From NCBI GenBank assembly GCA_010093485.1, contig MU001497.1, positions 1,881,064 to 1,945,063 of the forward strand: DNA of 64,000 nt, given 5' to 3'. The translations under genes were made by a program, and so were the position numbers. This DNA comes from Karstenula rhodostoma CBS 690.94 (taxonomy: Eukaryota; Ascomycota; Dothideomycetes; Pleosporales; Didymosphaeriaceae). Below are positions 35,901-50,895 of the stretch, piece after piece. The notes beneath the pieces were generated by a model. It had not been told where the DNA came from, ran no database searches, and worked only from the letters and a program-made list of their open reading frames with translations. How positions within the stretch are numbered: position 1 is the stretch's first letter; the number at the start of each line of letters is the position of its first letter.

Positions 35901-36892
35901 GTATCTTTTAAAAGGGTATATTTATATTTTTATCTTTAGCCACTCTCTATAAGAGTATATAAACTTTTTATTACTCTAATAAATTCTAATTTTATTTATA
36001 AGTACTATAAGTTTATTAGCTAAAAATAACTAGACTTAAGTAGGCTTAGTTAAAGAGCTAATCCTAGATATAGGTTCTAAAAGGTATAGTAAAAGTTATA
36101 GTTAATTAGTATTTCTATACTATATAGATTATAAAAACTAAAATAGATAAACTCCTTAAGAGGGATAATTACTATAATTAGTATATTTAGGATAACTCTA
36201 AATATTAGGTATACTTAGCTAGGGCTTATAAGAATATAATTATAAGGGCTAGCTTTAAATATACTAGATATTAATATTTCTCTAGCTAGGGGACTTATAA
36301 TTATAAAGTACTAAAACTAGTAAAAAAACTAAAAAAGTTTTAATAGTATAATTTTTATTACCCCCTCTTATATTATTACTAATATAAAGGTATACTTAAA
36401 TATTTTATAGTATAGAAGTTTTACCTTATTAGGTATAAAATAGTATAGTATAAGTCTCTATTATATAAAATAGTAATTATATCTATAACTATTTAACTAG
36501 TTAAGTAAAAGTCTATAATATAGACCTATTTTATACTAAATTACTATTTTTTTTTTTAGATATATTAATAAGACTTATTTTAGATTATTATTTAAATACT
36601 ATATACTAGTTTTACTTTATTAGGTATAAAGTAGTATAATATAAGTCCCTATTATATAAAGTAGTAGTTATATTTATAACTATCTAGCTAGTTAAACTAG
36701 TATATAGTATATCTATCTAATAGCTTAAGTAATTTACTAGTATAATAATATCTCTTTTTCTATAGTCCTCTAACTAGTAACTATTAGTATAAGATATACC
36801 TATCTAATAGTATAGGTAACTTACTAGTATAATAATATCTCCCTCTTCTTCTATTTTTTCTAGCTAATAATACTACTAGTAGCTATAATTAC

Positions 36893-37290
36893 TATTTATA
36901 TATCTAGCTAGAAACTTTATTAATAGTTATATTATAATAAATTACTTTAGAATTAAGTACTTAGCTAGAAACTATATTAATAATAGTATTACTACTAACT
37001 ACCTTAGATTTAAGTACTAAGTTAGAAACTTTTTCTAATAATTTTTTCCTAATAATTATATTATTACTAACTACCTTAGAACTAAGTATCTAGTTAAAGA
37101 CTATATTAATAATTATATTACTACTAACTACCTTAGATTTAAATATTTAACTAGAGACTATATTAATAATTATATTATTACCTACTACCTTAGAATTAAG
37201 TATTTAGCTAAAAACTATATTAACTATCACGTTATTACTAACTATCTTTAGGTTAAGTACCTAGCCAGAGACTTTATTATTAAAAACCTA
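36893..37290. repeat. 57-base tandem repeat (one unit of 72)
   Basis: The landmark ACCTTAGA or its variants recurs at about 36944, 37001, 37073, 37130, 37187 and 37244, giving spacings of 57, 72, 57, 57 and 57. All are multiples of three, as in a repeat that once encoded 19-residue (and one 24-residue) units. Confidence 0.78.
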
Positions 37291-37635
37291 GCTATTCTTT
37301 ACTAAGGAGTATAAATAGTAGACTAGCTAAATTTAAAATAAAATTAATTAATAAGTATTTAGCTATTAGAAATATTAGTAGTCTAGAATATATACTAGGT
37401 CTAGTATATATAGAAGTATTAAAGTATCTAGTAAAATAGAATTATAAATTATATATAGGGCTTAACTAGAGGTTATAAGAAATATAATAATACTTTATAT
37501 TATATATTACCTAGAAAGTAAATAGAAGAAAGTCTTATAATACCTTTAGTAAATCTATACTATATAAATAATTATATATATTCTATATATAGTATACTAG
37601 CTATTATAAATATATATTATAATACCTACCTAACT

Positions 37636-37930
37636 TAGTAGTTTAAGATTCTATACTAATAATAAAAATTAGTATAGAGGTAGATTATAATATTTAATAG
37701 CTTATAAATATTATCTAATTAGGTAATTTAATACTCTATACTAATAATAAAAATTAGTATAAAGATAGATTATAATATTTAATAGCTTATAAATATTACC
37801 TAATTAGGTAATTTAATACTCTATACTAATAATAAAAATTAGTATAGAGGTAAATTATAGTATTTAATAGCTTATAAATATTACCTAATTAGGAAGTTTA
37901 ATACCCTATATTAATAATAAAAAATTACTA
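37636..37930. repeat. 85-base tandem repeat
   Basis: CTATACTAAT (last copy CTATATTAAT) recurs at 37651, 37736, 37821 and 37906: an exact 85-base period with little divergence, about 3.4 copies. Each unit contains a small dyad, TACTAATAATAAAAATTAGTA. Confidence 0.85.
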
Positions 37931-40900
37931 AAGTATTACTATCTCTATATAACCCTACTAAGCTATTATCTCTCTCTAAATCTAGTATTATTCTTTTAAA
38001 GCTATTAAATTTTTTCTCTTTAAGGCTTTACTTCTTTATTTAGTCTTAGATATATTTTCTTCTATAATATTATTAGGTTAAAGCTATATATAATTATCTA
38101 CCTTATAGAGTTACTTACTATAAAATATTTAGATTATACTATTTAGAATATACTATACTATATCTATATAGAGTTAGAGGCTTATCTAAAATTAACTCTT
38201 CTAGTATAACTATTAGTATTATCTATATTAGTACCTTTATTAAGTATTATACTACCTAATATACTATTACTAATAATATTACTACCTATAACTATAGATA
38301 TTAGAGTAGATCCTTACTATATTAAAATAGGTTCTTACTATATTAGAGCTATTATATTTACCTTATATAAATATCCTCTTTTATATACTAGTATAGGTAT
38401 AGTAGAGGATATAATAGTAGTAATTAATTTAACTATATAATATTCTTAACTTCTACTAGTATTAAATAAGTCTACTATAGTATTTATAAGGTATATTTTA
38501 TAGTATTCTTTAAAATTATTTTCTAGAAATTCTAATATTATCTTAAGTATATAGTAAGCTAGGTAAATACTATTAGTAACCTTATCTAATATATATATAC
38601 TTAGTAGTTAATAGTTTAGTATATTAGTATAACTAGTACTATCTCTAGGTATATCTATATCCCTATTAGCTATTACTTTTTTTTATAGTTTTTATAACTT
38701 TAGATACTAGTTATAAGTTTTTTAATACTATACCTTTAAGACTATTTTAAAAAAGGGCTAGTATTCCTTAAAGAGGTTAAAAAGTTATATATAATTAGGG
38801 GGTAATTTCTTATATATCTATACCCTAACCTTATTACTAATATTACTCTAGATTTTTCCTTCTTTCTATACTAGCTATTAAATATTATAGATAATAAACT
38901 TTATATAACTCTTATTAGATCTATAAAAAAGGCTTATTATATAATTTAAAATCCCTTATATATAGTTTTAATATACCTAGAGCTATATTTATAACCCTAT
39001 AAATATAATAGTAATATTTTATAGTTTATTATTTCTTAGATACTAGATTAATTACCTATTAGTACTAGGTACTATAATATAGGTAGGTATAATAGAAAAC
39101 TAGTATATAAACTTTACTAACCCTATAGCTATATTATTAGCTCTAAAAGGTATACTATTAGTTCTAGAAGGTATATTAGTTTTAAAAGTTATATACTTAG
39201 CTTTAGAAGCTATATTCTAGATTAAGCGTTAACTAGAAACTATAACTAGTAGTAGTTAATAGATAATAAAATAGACTTTAATAGTAATAAGTATTTTTAT
39301 AAGTAGTATATTAATAATATATATTAGTAGTATATATTTATATTTAGAAGTCTATTAGGCTAGGTATTCTAAATAGCTAGCTCTATAGAAGAGTAGTATA
39401 ATATAAATAATAGCTAGATATTTATAATTAAATTATAGGGTATATAGTAGTAGCGTATATATATAAATACTAGAGGGGTAATTATACTATTAAAGGGAAG
39501 TCTAGAAGACTTTAGAAATTATCTATCTATAAAAGGACTATTTAGTTATAATAAAAATTCTTAAATAATAGAATAACCTTCTATAGTAGTATATATATAT
39601 AAATATATATTAATATTATAGAGGGGTAATTATACTAATAGGGGTAAAATCTAGAAAACTCTAGAAATTATCTATATATAAAATAACTAATTAGTTATAA
39701 TAAAGACTCTTAAGTAGTAAATTAATATCCTATTCTTTTTAATTATCTATATAATTTATATATATTAGTAGCTATTACTACTACTATCTAGTTCTATTAA
39801 AGTATAAATCCTCTACTATTTATTTATTTTATAGTACTTATTAATCTACTAAATAGATAATACCTATAGTTACTAAAATAAGGGTTACCTATTATACTAG
39901 TAGACCTATTAAATATAGTTCTTATACTAGAAAACTATTATAGAAACTATAAGAGGTATAGTAATTATAGGGGATATATCTAATATAGCTAGTAGTTATT
40001 ACTACCCTTAAAAACCTCTAGAATAAGGACTTATATATTAGTAATAGTAGTAGCAATAATAATAATAATATATCTAGTAATTATAAATCTAAATATTCTT
40101 ATCTAGAAAATAAATAGCTATATTATATAATAGATAATATATATATAACTAAAGATAAGGTAATAACTATAGAAAGCCCTAAATTAACTTCTCTACTACC
40201 TTCTAAATAGTAGTAAATCCCCTAGTTACTAGTTTTAACCCCTAAATTAGAGTATAATAATAGACCTCTCCTATACTATTACTAGTATATATATTTCTAG
40301 CTAGGTATTAATAGAGTATAGATCCTTTTATCTAGTATATATAGGGTAGATAGATACTTAGAACTCCTCTATATAATTATACTATTAAAGTAGAAGATAG
40401 AGTAGAAGGGTATATAGCTTAGTAGACTATTCTAGACTATAGATATAATAGTAATAGTCTATATTAATAAAGAATAGGAAAATAAGTATATTAGTTAATT
40501 AATTACTAAAAAGAATATATACTATTATCTAGTATACTTTAGAGATATTTATAAGTATAAAGAGAAATATATTCTTTTAAAAAAAGATTTATATATTAAC
40601 TTTAATTTTATTCTTATACTAATACTTTTAGATTTATCTAATATATCTCTTATTTAGCCTACTCTCTTATTATAATAGTTAATAATAATTAATATTATAG
40701 TAATAGTAGGGCCTTAAATTATTATTAATAAAGTATAGAAGTGCGAGAATATAGCTTATATAAATATTAATAAAGTCTACTAAGTAACTTATAAGTCTAG
40801 AAAGGATATATCTAAATATATAGATTATTACTATTATATACTAGTTAATATTATAAGGTAGTAGAATACTAGTATTACTATAGATAAATTAACTATAAAA

Positions 40901-43200
40901 GAGTTATTAAATACTATAATTTCTACCTTATATAGCTATTATAAAAGGGACTAGCTATAAAAGAATAGTAAGAGTAGTATAATTTTTAAAAGGATAAACT
41001 AAATAAATAGAACTATAATTTTAATAGTATATATACTTATAGCTCTATTAGGTAAATAATTAGTAAATACTCTAGTAAAAAATACTATCTAGAATAGTTA
41101 GAATTAAAAGAATAATAGTAGTAATATAGACTTTTTATATAATTTTTATAAAAATCTAGCTCTCTAATTAATAATAAATTTTTAGGGGAAAGAGTAATAT
41201 TAATAGAAAATATTATTAGAATAATATTAATATAGATAAATTTATACCTTATATATATAATACTTACTCTTTAACCTATATTATAATACTAAAAGTATAC
41301 TAATATACCCTTATATAATATCTATAATATAGAGAATACTCTAAACTAGCTTAGTATATATTATATTATATACTCTAGTAATTACCTTTTATAGTAGTTA
41401 TAATAGTATACTATATATAATATATAGTATATATTAATATAAGAAAGTTTTTAATAAAACCTATTTATACCTTATATACTACCCTTTAGGGCTATTAATT
41501 TTATACCCCCTATTTATTATAGAAGAAAAGTATATCTAGCTCTTTAGTATCTCCCTTCCCTATAGTAATAATAATAATAAGTTTAACTTCTTTATTTTCT
41601 CTAATCTTAAGCTCTAGCCCTAGTATCCTATATTAAGAAATATCTTTAAAAAAGTTAAGAAACTTAAAATAATACTATAATAGCTAGTACCTAAAGTCTC
41701 TAAGATAGAGAAGCTCTTTTTACCTATATATAAATCTTACTACTCTAGTAAAATTAATATACCTAATAATCTTTTAGTAGAAGACTCTATACCTAGTAAG
41801 TATATAGATACTAGAGACTAAAATAAAAATAGTAATAGGGCTACTTTATTTAATAAGAATTTTAGTATTAATAATACTAAAGCTATCCCTATTCCTAATA
41901 ATAATAATAATAATAATAATAATATAGAAATAGAGGAAAAAATAAAAGAAAAGGAAAAGAAAAATAAAAAAAAAACTATATAGCCTTACTTCTTTATTAG
42001 AATAAAAATATATATAGGGATAGTATTATATAAGTATTAGGAGGTAAATATATATAGGCTAGTAGTTTTTTCTAGTAAAAATAATATTTATTATACTTCT
42101 ATTTAGTATTATATAGAGCTAGAGTCTTATATATATTATACCTATATAAAACTTATTATTAGTAAGTAGAGAAAGAATATAGAGAATATAAAGGGTTTAA
42201 TAGTATATAATTACTATATAGAAAGTACTATTATAGATACTATTAGACCTTATAGAATATACTATATAAATCTCTATATAGTAGTACCTAAAAAAATAAA
42301 ATTCTAGTATATAAGATATTAGTTAAATAGTAATAAGTATAATATTATAAACTAGTATAAATAGTAAATACTAGTAATACTACCCTTATATAGAGTATAG
42401 AATCTATTTAGATATACCCCTAGTAGTTATATAGGTAAAGGGGGGTATTCTAAAAATATATTAAAGGAGAAGGTATTAGTAAAAAAGTATAGTAAGTATA
42501 AGGTATAGAAGGTATATATATAGTATTAGATTATAAAAAAATAGTATATAAAGTAAATATATAATATATTTATTATCTTTATACTTAAAATTTTAATCTA
42601 TAATATATAATAAGTAAATAAAATACTATAATATAAATACTCTTTTTATTTAAGAGCTAGATATAATTCTATATATTTAAAAGGTTTAAAAGGAACTATA
42701 TAATATATTATTCCTATATAGTTAGTACTATAAAAAAGGAGAGAGGGTATACTATAATTAGTATAGTATACTAAGTTATTAGTATTATAGAATATTAAAA
42801 TTTAATTATAAAATAAATAGTATTTTAAGTATTATTATTAATAGTATAGATAATATTCTAAGTACTATTATTAATAGTATAGGTAGTATCCTAAATATTA
42901 TTATTAATACTAAGATACTAATATCTAAAAGTATAATTAATATATTTTAGTATAGTACTATTAATATTAACCTTATAATTAATATACTAAATCTAAATAC
43001 CTACTATTAATAACTACTATCTACTCCTTCTAATAAAAGGTTTCTTTAAAAAAAAATACTTATCTATATAAGTTTATATTATATATAAAAGTCTATTATA
43101 GTTACTTCCTTTTATTATATATATATTATTATATTTATTACTTAAATACCTCTATAATTATTATTTAAATACTATTTTATATATTACTCTCCTCTTATTA

Positions 43201-43420
43201 CTTATATATATCTATACTTATTAGTCTACTACTTAAATATTTTTTACTTATTAGCCTACTACTTAAATACCTCCTATTTACTAGTCTACTACTTAAATAC
43301 CTTCTAATTACTAGCCTACTATTTAAATACCTCCTAATCGCTAGCCTACTACTTAAATACCTCCTAATCGCTAGCCTACTACTTAAATATCTTCTAATTA
43401 CTAGCCTACTACTTAAATAT
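43201..43420. repeat. 30-base minisatellite
   Basis: Seven copies in exact 30-base register (units end at 43230, 43260, 43290, 43320, 43350, 43380 and 43410). The consensus is built around ACTTAAATACCTCC and CTAGCCTACT. Two units keep a CG (AATCGC) where the others have TA or similar, directly showing the transitions of RIP. Confidence 0.88.
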
Positions 43421-44680
43421 CTATACTTAACTTTCTAATAAGACTAACCTATCTATATAGTAGTAAAATAATAAAATACCCCTAAATAAGTTCTATTTAT
43501 TATAACTTATTCTAGTATATATTAGTAGTAATTTTACTTTAGTAATAATACTATTCTATATAAACTTATAGTATAGTCTATATATTTAATTATATAGGGA
43601 TATTAAATTAGATTATAAATAACTTCTTTACTAATAAGCCCTTACCTATACTCTCTATTAATAGGAAGCTTTCCTATAAGTTATACTAAGTAGTACCTAT
43701 ATTACTATAATACTAATCTAGATATTTTAGTAATTAAAATATATTATACTATTTTTTAGTTACCTTATAAGCTCTTTATTATATTATAAGCCCTTTATCT
43801 AAGTCCTTACTATATTAGTATACTAGTAAATCTACTAATATATATTTAAGTATAACTTTAATAGGTAGTTTTTAGTATATTATCCTTTCTATTTATTATT
43901 ATTATTCTATATATTCTTTATTAACTATAGTTACCTTATAAGCTCTATACTAGTTATTACTATATTAAATATATTTTTTTTTAATACCTTATAAGCTTTC
44001 TACTACCTTACTACCTTTTTACTACTATAAAGGTTTCCTATAACTATTACTATATTAAATAAACTTTCTTTCTATATCTATAGAAGTTTCTAGACTACTA
44101 TTAAATACTCCCTCTATACCTAATTAAGTAGGTAGCTAAGCCTAATTAGATAATTTACTATTTATTACTATATTCCCTTCTTTTTATTATATAAACTAGC
44201 TTAGCGCTCTCTAGACTATATATAAGGTAATATCTCTATTAACTTTATACTCTTCTTAGATAATTATTTCTTAACTAACTACTTCTAATTAACTAGCTCT
44301 TTTTTTTTTAGCTAGTTAGTTTTACTCCCTCTAGTTAATTACCTTATTATCTAAGTATTATAGACTTTTCTTTTACCTTTAATTTAGCCTTATCTATCTA
44401 GAAGTCTAGGGTTTATATAATACTATTAGTAAACTAGTTTATATAAAGCTCTATAGTATTTCTAGCTTTATTACTTCTTCTTTTTATATTTATTAACTAT
44501 ATAGTATTTTATATAACTTATAATTTATATATAGTACTATTTACTATCTAGCTTATAATTTAGTTATAGTAAAATATATACCTACCCTCTATTTAGCTTA
44601 TAATTCGATTATAATAAAACGTGTATCTAGGATTAAAACCTAGAATTAAAACCTAGAATTAAGATCTAGGATTAGTACTA

Positions 44681-44797
44681 TTAATTAATATTATTAATAT
44701 TATTAATACTATTAATACTATTAATACTATTAATACTATTAATACTATTAATATTATTAATACTATTAATATTATTAATAGTATTAATATTATTAAA
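44681..44797. repeat. 9-base microsatellite (TATTAATAC)n
   Basis: About a dozen copies of TATTAATAC with TATTAATAT variants. It is preceded at 44632-44672 by a ~14-base repeat of ATTAAAACCTAGAA type. Confidence 0.8.
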
Positions 44798-45430
44798 TAT
44801 AGTTTCTATAGACTTCTAATCTATTTATAGTTTCTTTAGATATTAGTCTTATTAATCTAGCTTACTAGTTATAGTACTAAAAGGTATCTATAGGTAATTT
44901 AATATTAATAGCTATTTTAGTAGCTAATAGAGCTTTATATAAAGCTTAACTAGTAATATTTAATCTTATAAGAATAATTTAAGTATTAGTAATATACTAG
45001 TTATTATTATTTATATATAGAGTTATTATTATTAAGAAATCTTTACTATAGTAGGAGGTTCTATATCCTTTAAAACCCCCTCTATTCTATAGTTATAGGT
45101 ATAAATAGTAAAGTAATTAGGTTATAAAACTTCTATAGTCTACCTTTAAATCTCTATATAAGTAAGTTAAGCCAGACCCTCCCCTATAAGTATATAGGTT
45201 AATAAGAGGTTACTTAATACTACTTTAGTAAACTTAAGTTATATTTAGGGATTTATTACTTATTAGTAATATTAATACTACTAGCTTACTAAGGAGCTTA
45301 AATAAAAACTCTTTATAGTAGTTAACTATATAAGGTAGAGAATAGAGGTTATAGAAATAGTAGAAAGTATAGAGGTTAATTTTTATTCTTTAGTATATAA
45401 AGGGCCTTTATTATTATTCTATTATTTTTA

Positions 45431-45952
45431 AGTCTATATTATATTATATAGTAGATTACTTATATATTCTATATTAATATTTCTTTACTTACTAATTATT
45501 AATATTAGTATAGGGCTACCCTATATATAGGAAACTAATTATATTAGTAAATACTTAGCTATATATATATAAAAGTACTTATATATATTAATATAATAAT
45601 ATAGTCTTAAGGTATAGAAATATATACTATTTACTATTATATTACTTATCTATATATATTAATTAGGCTTAGTAAAAATAAAGGTAATATAAGTCTATAT
45701 TATATTATATAGTAGATTACTTATATATTCTATATTAATATTTCTTTCCTTACTAATAATTAATATTAGTATAGGGCTACCCTATATATAAAAAACTAAC
45801 TATAATAATAAATACTTAGCTATATATATATAAAAGTACTTTTATATATTAATATAATAATATAGTCTCTAGGTATAGATATATATATTATTTACTATTA
45901 TTTTACTTATCTATATAACTTAATTAGGCTTAGTATAAGTAAAGTTAATATC
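45431..45952. repeat. 261-base direct tandem duplication
   Basis: The segment starting AGTCTATATTATATTATATA at 45431 is repeated from 45692 with few differences, including the block AGGGCTACCCTATATATA. It appears younger than, or preserved through, the heavy mutation of the rest. Confidence 0.82.
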
Positions 45953-46260
45953 TATAATTATATAATTTTATTACTTTTTTCTTACTTTCTCTCTTATAAA
46001 CTCTATACTCTAGTATTTATAATTACCTATAATAGTATATATTATTTTTTATACTAGTCTTTTTCTCCTACTTACTATAATAGATACCTACTTTATCTAC
46101 CTACTATAGTTTTAAGAGGGAATACTTTTAAATCTAGAAATAGCTCTACTTTTATATAATAGGTAGTATAATAATCTATAGTATAATAACCCTCCCTAGC
46201 TATAAAGAAAATAGTCTACCTAAGTAGTATAGATTAAGGCTAAAGACTAAATACTAAACC

Positions 46261-46535
46261 TTATACTTATATAATTATTCTAAGCTCTACTAGCTACCCT
46301 AGAGGGCCTTATAAAGGGATACTTCTAAATCTAGTTTTAGTTTATAATTATATAGTTATATTATAACTAATAATATTCTATTATATAGATAATAGACCCC
46401 TATAATAAATAATAAATCTTATATTTATATACTTATTCTAAGCTCTATTAGCTATTCTAGAGGGCCTTATAAAGGGATATCCCTAAATCTAGCTTTAGTC
46501 TATAATTATATAATTATATTATAGCTAATAAGCCC
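46261..46535. repeat. Direct repeat pair 178 bases apart
   Basis: Two ~110-base copies share TTATTCTAAGCTCTA and AGAGGGCCTTATAAAGGGAT; landmarks are at 46275 and 46453. Confidence 0.65.
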
Positions 46536-49500
46536 TCTATATTCTAGATAAGAATTTATCTAGAGTATAATTAAATCGTGCTATATATATATATAAGAGG
46601 GGTATTAGCTTATAAACTTTACTACTTATTTTTAAATATAAATAATTTTCTTAGTTTTATACTAGAAAATACTTATATCTAGAGATTTACTAATAGTTCT
46701 ACCCTAATATACCTATTATAGGCTATTACTTATTTAGATATAAATTAATTCTAGAGGTAATATTAACTCTAGTTTCCTTAGTAGCTCTCTAAATATAGCT
46801 ACTAGTTTATTTAATTACTATAATAGCTATAAAAATCTAGACTTATAGTTTACTATATAATATTATATATAGAGTCTTTTAAATATATCTAGATAGTTTA
46901 TATTTTAGTTAACTTAGGTACTACTACTTTTTAGTAATAGATTAAGTTATTTAGTATATATTACTATAGTTTTAAGCTTTTAAAGCCTATAGTAGGTATT
47001 TAGTAACTTAGCTTACTTATAGAATCTTTTCTTTATTTTCTTTTTAATACCTATTAGCGAGTATTAGTTATTAGAAAGACTAGTTCTAGTATTTTTAAAT
47101 ATTTATAGTTATAGTATATATTATTATATTAATCTAGGGCTTACTTATTAGAGTATCTAATATATTTAGGTATCTAAGGGGTATATACTATATTATATTT
47201 AATTATTATTTTACTTTTTATAAATAGACTATACCTTATTTAGTTACTAGTACTTTATTATTTAATTAGAAAAGAAATAAATATATTATATATTCTTATC
47301 CTATTATTAGTCCTATACTAATAGTTACTATTAGTATATAAGTTTATAGTAAAAAAGAATAAATAGTATATATAATTTATATACTATATAAGTTAATAAA
47401 GAGTTAGATTAGGTATATATAAACTTTTAGAGTTCTAGAATACTTAATAGTATAATTACTTATATTATATAAATTATTATCTAGTATAGTATACTTAGTA
47501 TATATATATATTCTATTTTTATAGGCCTGTTTTACTTTCTATATATACCTATAGTAGTAGCCTAATACTAATACTAATATAAATAAATAACTTTTCTATA
47601 TTATAGTTTACTCCTACTTATTAATATTAATACTATTATAAATTAGTATAGTAGCTATACTTTACTCTATAGGGCTATACTAGATAGTACTAATAATAAA
47701 CTAAATAGAAGATAGAAACTACTAGTATAAATATTCTCTTAAATATAGTAGGGGGTATAGTATTAGCTAGTAAATAAAAAAAAGGTATTTTAAACTTTAC
47801 TACTATAAGAATATCCCTTTTAATAATCTAGAAAAAGCTATATATAAAAATTTTATACTAGCTATAAGAGCTAATAGACTTATAAAAAAATAACTTAAAG
47901 AGAATAATAGTAAAGAGAATAACTAGAATAGGTATATTAATTTACTAGTTTATAATAAATTTCTAGAAGATAAGTAAGTATACTAGAATCTAATAAATAG
48001 ATTAGATATAAGCTAGTATAGTAGATATAATAAGTTATTTACTATATAGCCTAATAAAAGTAAGTAATTATAATACTATAGCTAGTATATAAAGGAACTA
48101 AAGTCTAGTAACTAATTATATCTTTCTACTTAATATAGAGGTATACTAAGCCTTTATAAGTTATTTCTATCTATAGTAGAGGGTATTATATAGAATAATC
48201 TAGAAATAATATAATATAAATATTAAAGAGTTAATAGAGGCTATTCTTAGAAATTAAGTACTTATTAATATTATAAAGATAATCTATTTTAATTACTACC
48301 CCTAGGGCTATATAGTATATATAGGATAATATTATAATAGTAGAGTATATAGTTTCTATAATTAGCCTTACTATTCTAAAGAGGTAGAGTAGTAGTATAG
48401 ATTATTTTAATCTATTATCTAGTTTCCTTATATACCTATAATAGACTATCTTAGAAGCTAGTTTAGTAGTCTATAATAAGTACTAGAGCTCTAATATTAT
48501 AAGGGTAAAGAGTTTTCTAATTTAAATAGATATATATATACTAATATCTATAATAGAGAGCTATTTAATTACTAGTATAAAAAGGACCTATTCTATAATT
48601 ACTATTATCTAGTTCTATACCTAACTATTAATAGTATTAGCTTAATATCTATAATAAAAAAGTATATAATAGTTATACTAGTAGTTTTTAATATATATAA
48701 CCTTAAATTAATAATATATAAGAAGCTAGATAATATACTAGTTATAATAATTATACTAGAAAGTATTTAATATAAGGCTATAAACACGTTTCTTAAGTTA
48801 CTTATTAATAAAATAAAACTCTTATATATAAGTATAGGGGATATATTAGATATTTATACTAGTTAAATATTTATTTTAAAAACTAATATTATTTTAGTTA
48901 TAGGTAATAGACCTACTATTACCTAGATTATAGGGATAAAATAACTAGATAACTCTAAATAATCCTATTAATTATATATAATAGAAGGTACCTATATATA
49001 AGTTAGAACTAGATAGAAATACTACTATTTTCCCTATACTAATAGATATAATATACTAATTAATAGTATAAATTATATAGAAACTAAAAAAATCCTTATA
49101 TAAATAATAACTATAGGCTAATATAATAGGCTTATAATTTTATATAATAGTAGTCTATCTTATTAATTATATTTACTTAATCTAGTAATAATATTCTTTT
49201 TATATAGCTTCCTAATTAATACTATATACTATATATATATAAATATTCTAAAGCTCCTCTATAGTATTTAGATTAGAGAGAAGTTTAATATAAGGGACTA
49301 CCTATAGGAACTAAATAGAGCTATAATAAATTAAATAGTAAATATAATAGAATATTCTAAAAGGGATATTTCTATTATAGTTAATACTATACTAAGTAGT
49401 ATACTATACTAGAAGATATAAAAATTAATAAAATAGTAGAGCTAGATTCTAATATATAGCCCTATAGTACTAAAGGATAAATTATTAGAGAATTATTATT

Positions 49501-50360
49501 AATATTTTATAAAGTACTAATAGCTATATTAGCTAGTCTTATAACTAATAGTTATTAAGAAGTAATATAAGCTTATTACTATATTAGTAAAAAACTTTAT
49601 ATAAAAGTATAAGGATCTCTACTATAGATTTAATTTTATACTTATTAGTATATATACTATTTAAATCTACTACTTTCTTTATATTACTAATAATATATAG
49701 GTATATAGACTATTTATATACTAGATATAATAGACACTAGAATAGTTTCTATAAATTATAAAGAAGAATATAAAATCCCTTTCTAAGCTCTATACTAGCT
49801 TAATAAATAATATAATATTTTAAAAGTAAGTCTTAAATCTATTATAGTAAAATAATATAATAGTATATCTATAAGACTAACTAAATAATATAAATAACTA
49901 TTTCTATAACTTATTTTTTAAATTACTACTAGTATCTATATAGTATATAGTTAATAATTTATATATAAGTATAGGTATTTATATAATAAACTTATAATAG
50001 TATTATTAATATATTCTTAATAATAAGATAATAATATAGATACTAAGTATATAGTAAAATAATATATATTATAGTTTATATATTACTTTTAAAGGGTACT
50101 TTAAAATTACCTTTAGTATAGTAAAGTACCTTATAAAGGATCTATAGGATAATATAGAGTAGATACTAATTAGATTATAGAAATATATAAATATAGCTTA
50201 GTAAGGATACCTATAATAAATTATAAATAGACTAGGAGGATTATAAAGATATATATAGATAGAAAATATACTAAATAGTATTAAAATAATATATAAGAGT
50301 AATTATACTAAGGGTATAGCTAAAAAGTATATTATTAATAAGAAAGGGTTTATTAATATA

Positions 50361-50660
50361 TTAGATTATTCTACTAAAGACTCTAGTAAAGATACTAGTA
50401 AAAGTTTTAGAGATATTAAAGAGGTAAATATAGACTCTAGTAGAAACTCTAGTAAAGATTTTAATAAAGATTATAGTAATATTAAAGAGATAGATATTAT
50501 CTATAATAGGGACTTTAATAAAAACTCTAGTAAAGGCCTTAGTAAAAACTCTAGTAAAGGCCCTAGTAAAGACCCTAGTAAAGACCCTAGTAAAAACCCT
50601 AGTAAAAACCCTAGTAAAGACTTTAATAAAGACTCTAGTAAAGATTCTAGTAAAGTTAAT
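50361..50660. repeat. 12-base tandem repeat, degenerate coding-type
   Basis: Long array of AGTAAAGACCCT-like 12-base units (variants AGTAAAAACCCT and AGTAAAGACTCT). Read in frame it gives runs of Lys-Asp/Asn-Pro/Ser-Ser, so it probably came from a gene or element encoding a tetrapeptide repeat. No intact gene surrounds it. Confidence 0.75.
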
Positions 50661-50689
50661 AGTTAATACTATAATATTATATAACTAGC

Positions 50690-50895
50690 TAATATATAGT
50701 AGAGCTCTAGCCTTAGGTTCTAATATTAATAGTTAACTATTAGTACTATAATAAATATATATAATAGAACTCTAGCCTTAAATTCTAGTACTAATAATTA
50801 ACTATTAATACTATAATAAATATATATAATAGAGTTTTAGTCTTAAATCCTAGTACTAATAGTTAACTATTAGTACTATACTAGATATATATAAC
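50690..50895. repeat. 65-base tandem repeat
   Basis: The landmark CTCTAG (third copy TTTTAG) lies at 50705, 50770 and 50835, an exact 65-base period. Each unit holds TAGTTAACTATTAGTACTA or a near copy, which is itself a small dyad. Confidence 0.8.
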
